Made by a program: the position numbers and the translations under genes. The notes below the pieces were generated by a model, which was not told the DNA's origin, made no database searches, and saw only the letters and a program-made list of their open reading frames with translations. This document shows positions 61,180 through 64,000 of a stretch of 64,000 nt of DNA, piece after piece (position 1 is the stretch's first letter; each line of letters starts with the position of its first letter). This stretch comes from Arthrobacter sp. MYb214 (lineage in GTDB: Bacteria; Actinomycetota; Actinomycetes; Actinomycetales; Micrococcaceae), in the NCBI RefSeq assembly GCF_002979865.1, contig NZ_PCPZ01000005.1, positions 206,382 to 270,381 of the forward strand, read 5' to 3'.

Positions 61180-62631
61180 GTGAGCCTGCGATTCTATGAC
61201 ACCAAAACAGCATCCGTACGCGACTTCCAGCCATTGGCGGAAGGCGAAGTCAAGCTGTACTACTGTGGCGCCACCGTGCAGGGCATGCCGCACGTGGGCC
61301 ACGTCCGCAGCGCCATTGTCTTCGACCTGTTGGTGCGCTGGCTCGAATACCGCGGCTTTGCCGTCACCACCGTCCGCAACGTGACCGACATCGATGACAA
61401 GATCCTGGAGAAGTCGGCGAAATCCTTCGCCGAGGACTTCGAGGCGGATGCCCATTACAAGCCGCGCGAAGAATGGTTCGCCCTGGCGTACCGCTTCGAG
61501 CAGGAATTCGCACGGGCCTACGAGGCTCTGGGTGTCCAACGCCCGACTTACGAGCCCCGCGCGACCGGCCACATCACCGAAATGCATGAGCTGATTGCAC
61601 AGCTGATCGAACGCGGCCATGCCTACCCGGCGGCCGACAGCTCCGGAGATGTCTATTTCGACGTGCGCTCCTATGAGCAGTACGGCGCACTGACCCGCCA
61701 GAAGATCGAAGATATGCAGGACGCGCCGGATTCGGATCCGCGCGGCAAGAAGGATCCACGCGACTTCGCGCTGTGGAAGGGCTACAAGGGCACCGATCCG
61801 TTGACCGCTTCCTGGCCAAGCCCCTGGGGACGCGGCCGCCCGGGCTGGCATCTTGAGTGCTCGGCGATGGCTGGCAAGTACCTGGGCAGCGAATTCGACA
61901 TCCATGGCGGCGGACTGGATCTGCGCTTCCCGCACCACGAGAACGAAATGGCCCAGTCCAACGCGGCTGGCCACGGCTTTGCAAACTTCTGGATGCACAA
62001 CGGCATGGTCACCTATGAGGGTGAGAAGATGTCCAAGTCCATTGGGAACACCATTTCCCCGGAAGAAATGCTCGCGCTGGCCGACGCCCGCGTGGTGCGC
62101 TACTTCCTGGGCCAGGCGCAGTACCGTTCGATGCTCGACTACCGCCCGGACTCGCTGACCGAAGCGGGGGCAGCGGTCGAACGCATCGACACCTTCATCT
62201 CCAACGCGCGCTACCGCCTGGGTGCCGTCGCCGAGTCGATCGTGGCCACCGGGGTTCCGGAAGCTTTCGGCACCGCGATGGATGATGACCTGAACGTTCC
62301 AATGGCGCTGGCCGCGCTGCATGAAACCGTGCGGCTGGGCAATGCATCCTTGGATAGCCGTGACGACGCTGCCACTGCCAAGGCCTTGGGCCAGGTCTTG
62401 GCCATGACCCAGGTATTGGGCCTGGATGATGCCGGCAGCAATGAAAGCTCGAAATCTTCTGCAGAGCACGCAGCCCTGGATCAGCTGATCCAGGCCCAGT
62501 TGGCTGAACGCGCCGAAGCACGCGCTGCCAAGGACTGGGCACGCTCCGACGCCATCCGCGATGCGCTGGCATCCGCTGGCATTACCGTGGCGGACTCGGC
62601 CGATGGCGCTCGCTGGACTCTGGACAACTAG
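61180..62631 (+). CDS. cysS: Cysteinyl-tRNA synthetase
   Basis: A 483-residue class I synthetase from GTG 61180 ([15 protein letters not shown] is the usual start; AAAGG precedes it). It has [20 protein letters not shown] (HIGH-type HVGH near 37-40, first zinc Cys), the second zinc ligands in HLECSAM and HHENE, and KMSKS near 283-287. Cytoplasmic. Part of the conserved carD-ispDF-cysS-rlmB array. Confidence 0.96.
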   Translation: MSLRFYDTKTASVRDFQPLAEGEVKLYYCGATVQGMPHVGHVRSAIVFDLLVRWLEYRGFAVTTVRNVTDIDDKILEKSAKSFAEDFEADAHYKPREEWFALAYRFEQEFARAYEALGVQRPTYEPRATGHITEMHELIAQLIERGHAYPAADSSGDVYFDVRSYEQYGALTRQKIEDMQDAPDSDPRGKKDPRDFALWKGYKGTDPLTASWPSPWGRGRPGWHLECSAMAGKYLGSEFDIHGGGLDLRFPHHENEMAQSNAAGHGFANFWMHNGMVTYEGEKMSKSIGNTISPEEMLALADARVVRYFLGQAQYRSMLDYRPDSLTEAGAAVERIDTFISNARYRLGAVAESIVATGVPEAFGTAMDDDLNVPMALAALHETVRLGNASLDSRDDAATAKALGQVLAMTQVLGLDDAGSNESSKSSAEHAALDQLIQAQLAERAEARAAKDWARSDAIRDALASAGITVADSADGARWTLDN

Positions 62632-62681
62632 TCGCGAACACGCGCGGCACCAACGAACTCAAAACTAAAGGACATGAACCA

Positions 62682-63629
62682 ATGAACAAAAAGGGCCCAA
62701 CCAAGGGTAGTGGTGGCAAGGGACGTCGTTCCCTCGAGGGCAAGGGCCCGACCCCCAAAGCGGAGGACCGCCCGTACCACAAGGCTTACCGTGCCAAGCA
62801 GCTCTCTGAGCGCTCAGCCGCCAAGCGCAGCACCGGCCGTCGAACCGACCGCATCAAGGTCAACGCCGAGTTCGTCACCGGCCGCAACTCCGTCGTTGAG
62901 GCGCTGCGCGCCGGCATCCCTGCCAAGGCGCTGCACGTTGCCATCCGCATCGACGTCGATGACCGCGTCCGCGAATCCCTGAAGCTGGCTGCCGAGCTGG
63001 GCATCCCGCTGATGGAAGCATCCAAGCCCGAGCTCGACCGCATGACCGATGACGCGATCCACCAGGGCATGGCCCTGCAGATCCCGCCATACGAATACAA
63101 GGATGCAGTCCAGCTGGCTACCAAGGCCATCAAGGACTTCGACAAGGGATACACCCGGACCCAGCCGCTGTTCCTGGCACTGGATGGCATCACCGACCCG
63201 CGTAACCTGGGTGCGATTGTCCGTTCGGCTTCGGCCTTCGGCGCAGACGGCGTGATCATTCCAGAGCGCCGCAGCGTCGGCATGACCGCTTCGGCATGGA
63301 AGACCAGCGCCGGTGCAGCTGTACGCGTACCAGTAGCCAAGTGCAGCAACCTGACCAGCGCACTGAAAGAAATCAAGGCTGCTGGCATTTTCGTGATCGG
63401 CCTCGACGCCGGTGGCGACATGGAGCTTCCGAACTTCGAATTGGCTACCGGCCCGCTGTGCATCGTGGTTGGTTCCGAAGGCAAGGGCCTGTCCCGGCTG
63501 GTCCGCGAAAACTGCGACGCCATCGTTTCGATTCCAATCGACTCGGCAATGGAATCGCTGAATGCTTCGATGGCTGTTGGCATCTCGCTCTACGAGGTAT
63601 CGCGTTTGCGCGCTGGACAGTCCAAGTAG
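62682..63629 (+). CDS. rlmB: 23S rRNA 2'-O-methyltransferase RlmB (SpoU family)
   Basis: A 315-residue SpoU-family enzyme. A Lys/Arg-rich N-terminal extension (about 60 residues) is followed by a substrate-binding domain and the knotted methyltransferase fold with DPRNLGAIVRSA, GSEGKGLSRL and MESLNASMAVGI. It methylates a guanosine 2'-O in 23S rRNA. ATG 62682. It follows cysS in the typical order and ends at a strong terminator. Confidence 0.93.
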   Translation: MNKKGPTKGSGGKGRRSLEGKGPTPKAEDRPYHKAYRAKQLSERSAAKRSTGRRTDRIKVNAEFVTGRNSVVEALRAGIPAKALHVAIRIDVDDRVRESLKLAAELGIPLMEASKPELDRMTDDAIHQGMALQIPPYEYKDAVQLATKAIKDFDKGYTRTQPLFLALDGITDPRNLGAIVRSASAFGADGVIIPERRSVGMTASAWKTSAGAAVRVPVAKCSNLTSALKEIKAAGIFVIGLDAGGDMELPNFELATGPLCIVVGSEGKGLSRLVRENCDAIVSIPIDSAMESLNASMAVGISLYEVSRLRAGQSK

Positions 63630-63644
63630 TCTCCAAGCACCGTG

Positions 63645-63682
63645 AAGGGGCCATAACTTGCCAAGGCAAGTTATGGCCCCTT
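63645..63682 (+). terminator. Terminator of rlmB
   Basis: AAGGGGCCATAACTTGCC and GGCAAGTTATGGCCCCTT form a perfect 18-bp stem around AA, followed by TTTCATTGG. Confidence 0.85.
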
Positions 63683-64000
63683 TTCATTGGGGTGACCTGC
63701 TTCATAACAACAATTTTCCGTTGTTTTTAGCCGATATTCACCTTGGACCGCAGGGAATCCGCATGATTCCGGGGATTCTGCGCAGAAAAGCATGGAAACT
63801 GGCCGATTTTGCGTCGTGGCTGAACCCGTGTAGAGTTTTATCTCGCGCCGCTGATCCGGACAGCCTGAAAGGGTGAAACGGAAACGGCGGGGTGAACAAG
63901 ACTGAAACGTCGAGTTGACAACAGTCAACTTGGTGGTAGGCTTGTAAAGTTGCTCCGGAGCGAAGCAGTCATCGAAGGATTGGTGGTTGTGGTGTCGAGA
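63683..64000 (+). promoter_or_regulatory. Non-coding region with two tandem promoters, leading out of the window
   Basis: No coding frame. Promoter P1: TTGCGT...TAGAGT around 63809-63836 with a 16-bp spacer. Promoter P2: TTGACA at 63915-63920 and TAGGCT at 63937-63942, 16-bp spacer, overlapping the inverted repeat GTTGAC-AACA-GTCAAC (63914-63929). Tandem strong promoters before a long leader are typical of rRNA or highly expressed RNA operons. What they drive lies beyond the window; a GTG-initiated coding sequence near 63989 is not excluded. Confidence 0.45.

Noticed and set aside
59875..62469. Antisense open frame spanning ispDF and cysS
   Set aside because: Both plus-strand genes have complete catalytic motifs; the antisense frame shows none.

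Overview
The window is a stretch of chromosome from a high-GC Gram-positive actinobacterium, most likely Micrococcaceae (Arthrobacter/Glutamicibacter type). The reasons are the gene order carD-ispDF-cysS-rlmB, the phoU / senX3-regX3 block, actinobacterial families such as DUF2516 and DUF4193, many GTG/TTG starts, and codon usage rich in GC. No rRNA gene or CRISPR array is visible. Six complete tRNA genes are present: Ser-CGA, Arg-ACG twice, Ser-GCT, Ser-TGA and Thr-CGT. Gene identities come from reading motifs, not from database searches.

Layout: 1-996 is the 3' part of a glycerophosphodiesterase with a lamin-tail domain. About 1.1 kb without a convincing gene follows, holding a relic of two IS3-like ends. 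From 2111 to 4843 lies a small decayed integrative element in the 3' end of tRNA-Ser(CGA). It has a 24-bp direct repeat of the tRNA end, a truncated tyrosine integrase, 10/11-bp-spaced TGCACCA repeats at both ends, and a three-gene cargo. The cargo is two secreted paralogues sharing an identical six-cysteine C-terminal pattern (C-x17-C-x3-C-x7-C-x2-C-x14-C), reminiscent of halocin-C8-type bacteriocin precursors, plus a 71-residue two-helix membrane protein. This is the most interesting part of the window.

5.0-17.3 kb carries tadA, upp, a two-component system, an orphan winged-helix protein, a SixA-type phosphatase, a P-loop NTPase coupled to an ABC exporter with a ruined Walker A, and a TetR / YhgE-Pip / degenerate-ABC operon behind a perfect 30-bp palindrome. 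17.5-25.7 kb has a secreted ExeM/NucH-type nuclease and a cellobiose-type uptake cluster (binding protein, two permeases, GH1 beta-glucosidase, LacI repressor) with two CebR-like operators at its promoter.

25.8-46.5 kb is mostly housekeeping: duplicated tRNA-Arg genes around a GNAT gene, GTP-PEPCK with a CRP/GlxR-like site, PadR plus a hydrolase, flavohemoglobin with NsrR, phosphomannomutase, a RecQ helicase with a phosphoribosyltransferase-like tail, a prolyl oligopeptidase, an FAD/NAD(P) protein, a quinone oxidoreductase and cstA-ybdD.

46.5-64 kb contains an aldo/keto reductase, a DUF2071 protein, a TAP-like peptidase lipoprotein, holB-tmk, a Cys/Met PLP enzyme, gpmA, DUF4193, phoU facing senX3-regX3 across a PHO-box-like repeat, a lipoprotein, carD, ispDF, cysS and rlmB. 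The window ends in a region with two tandem strong promoter-like sequences.
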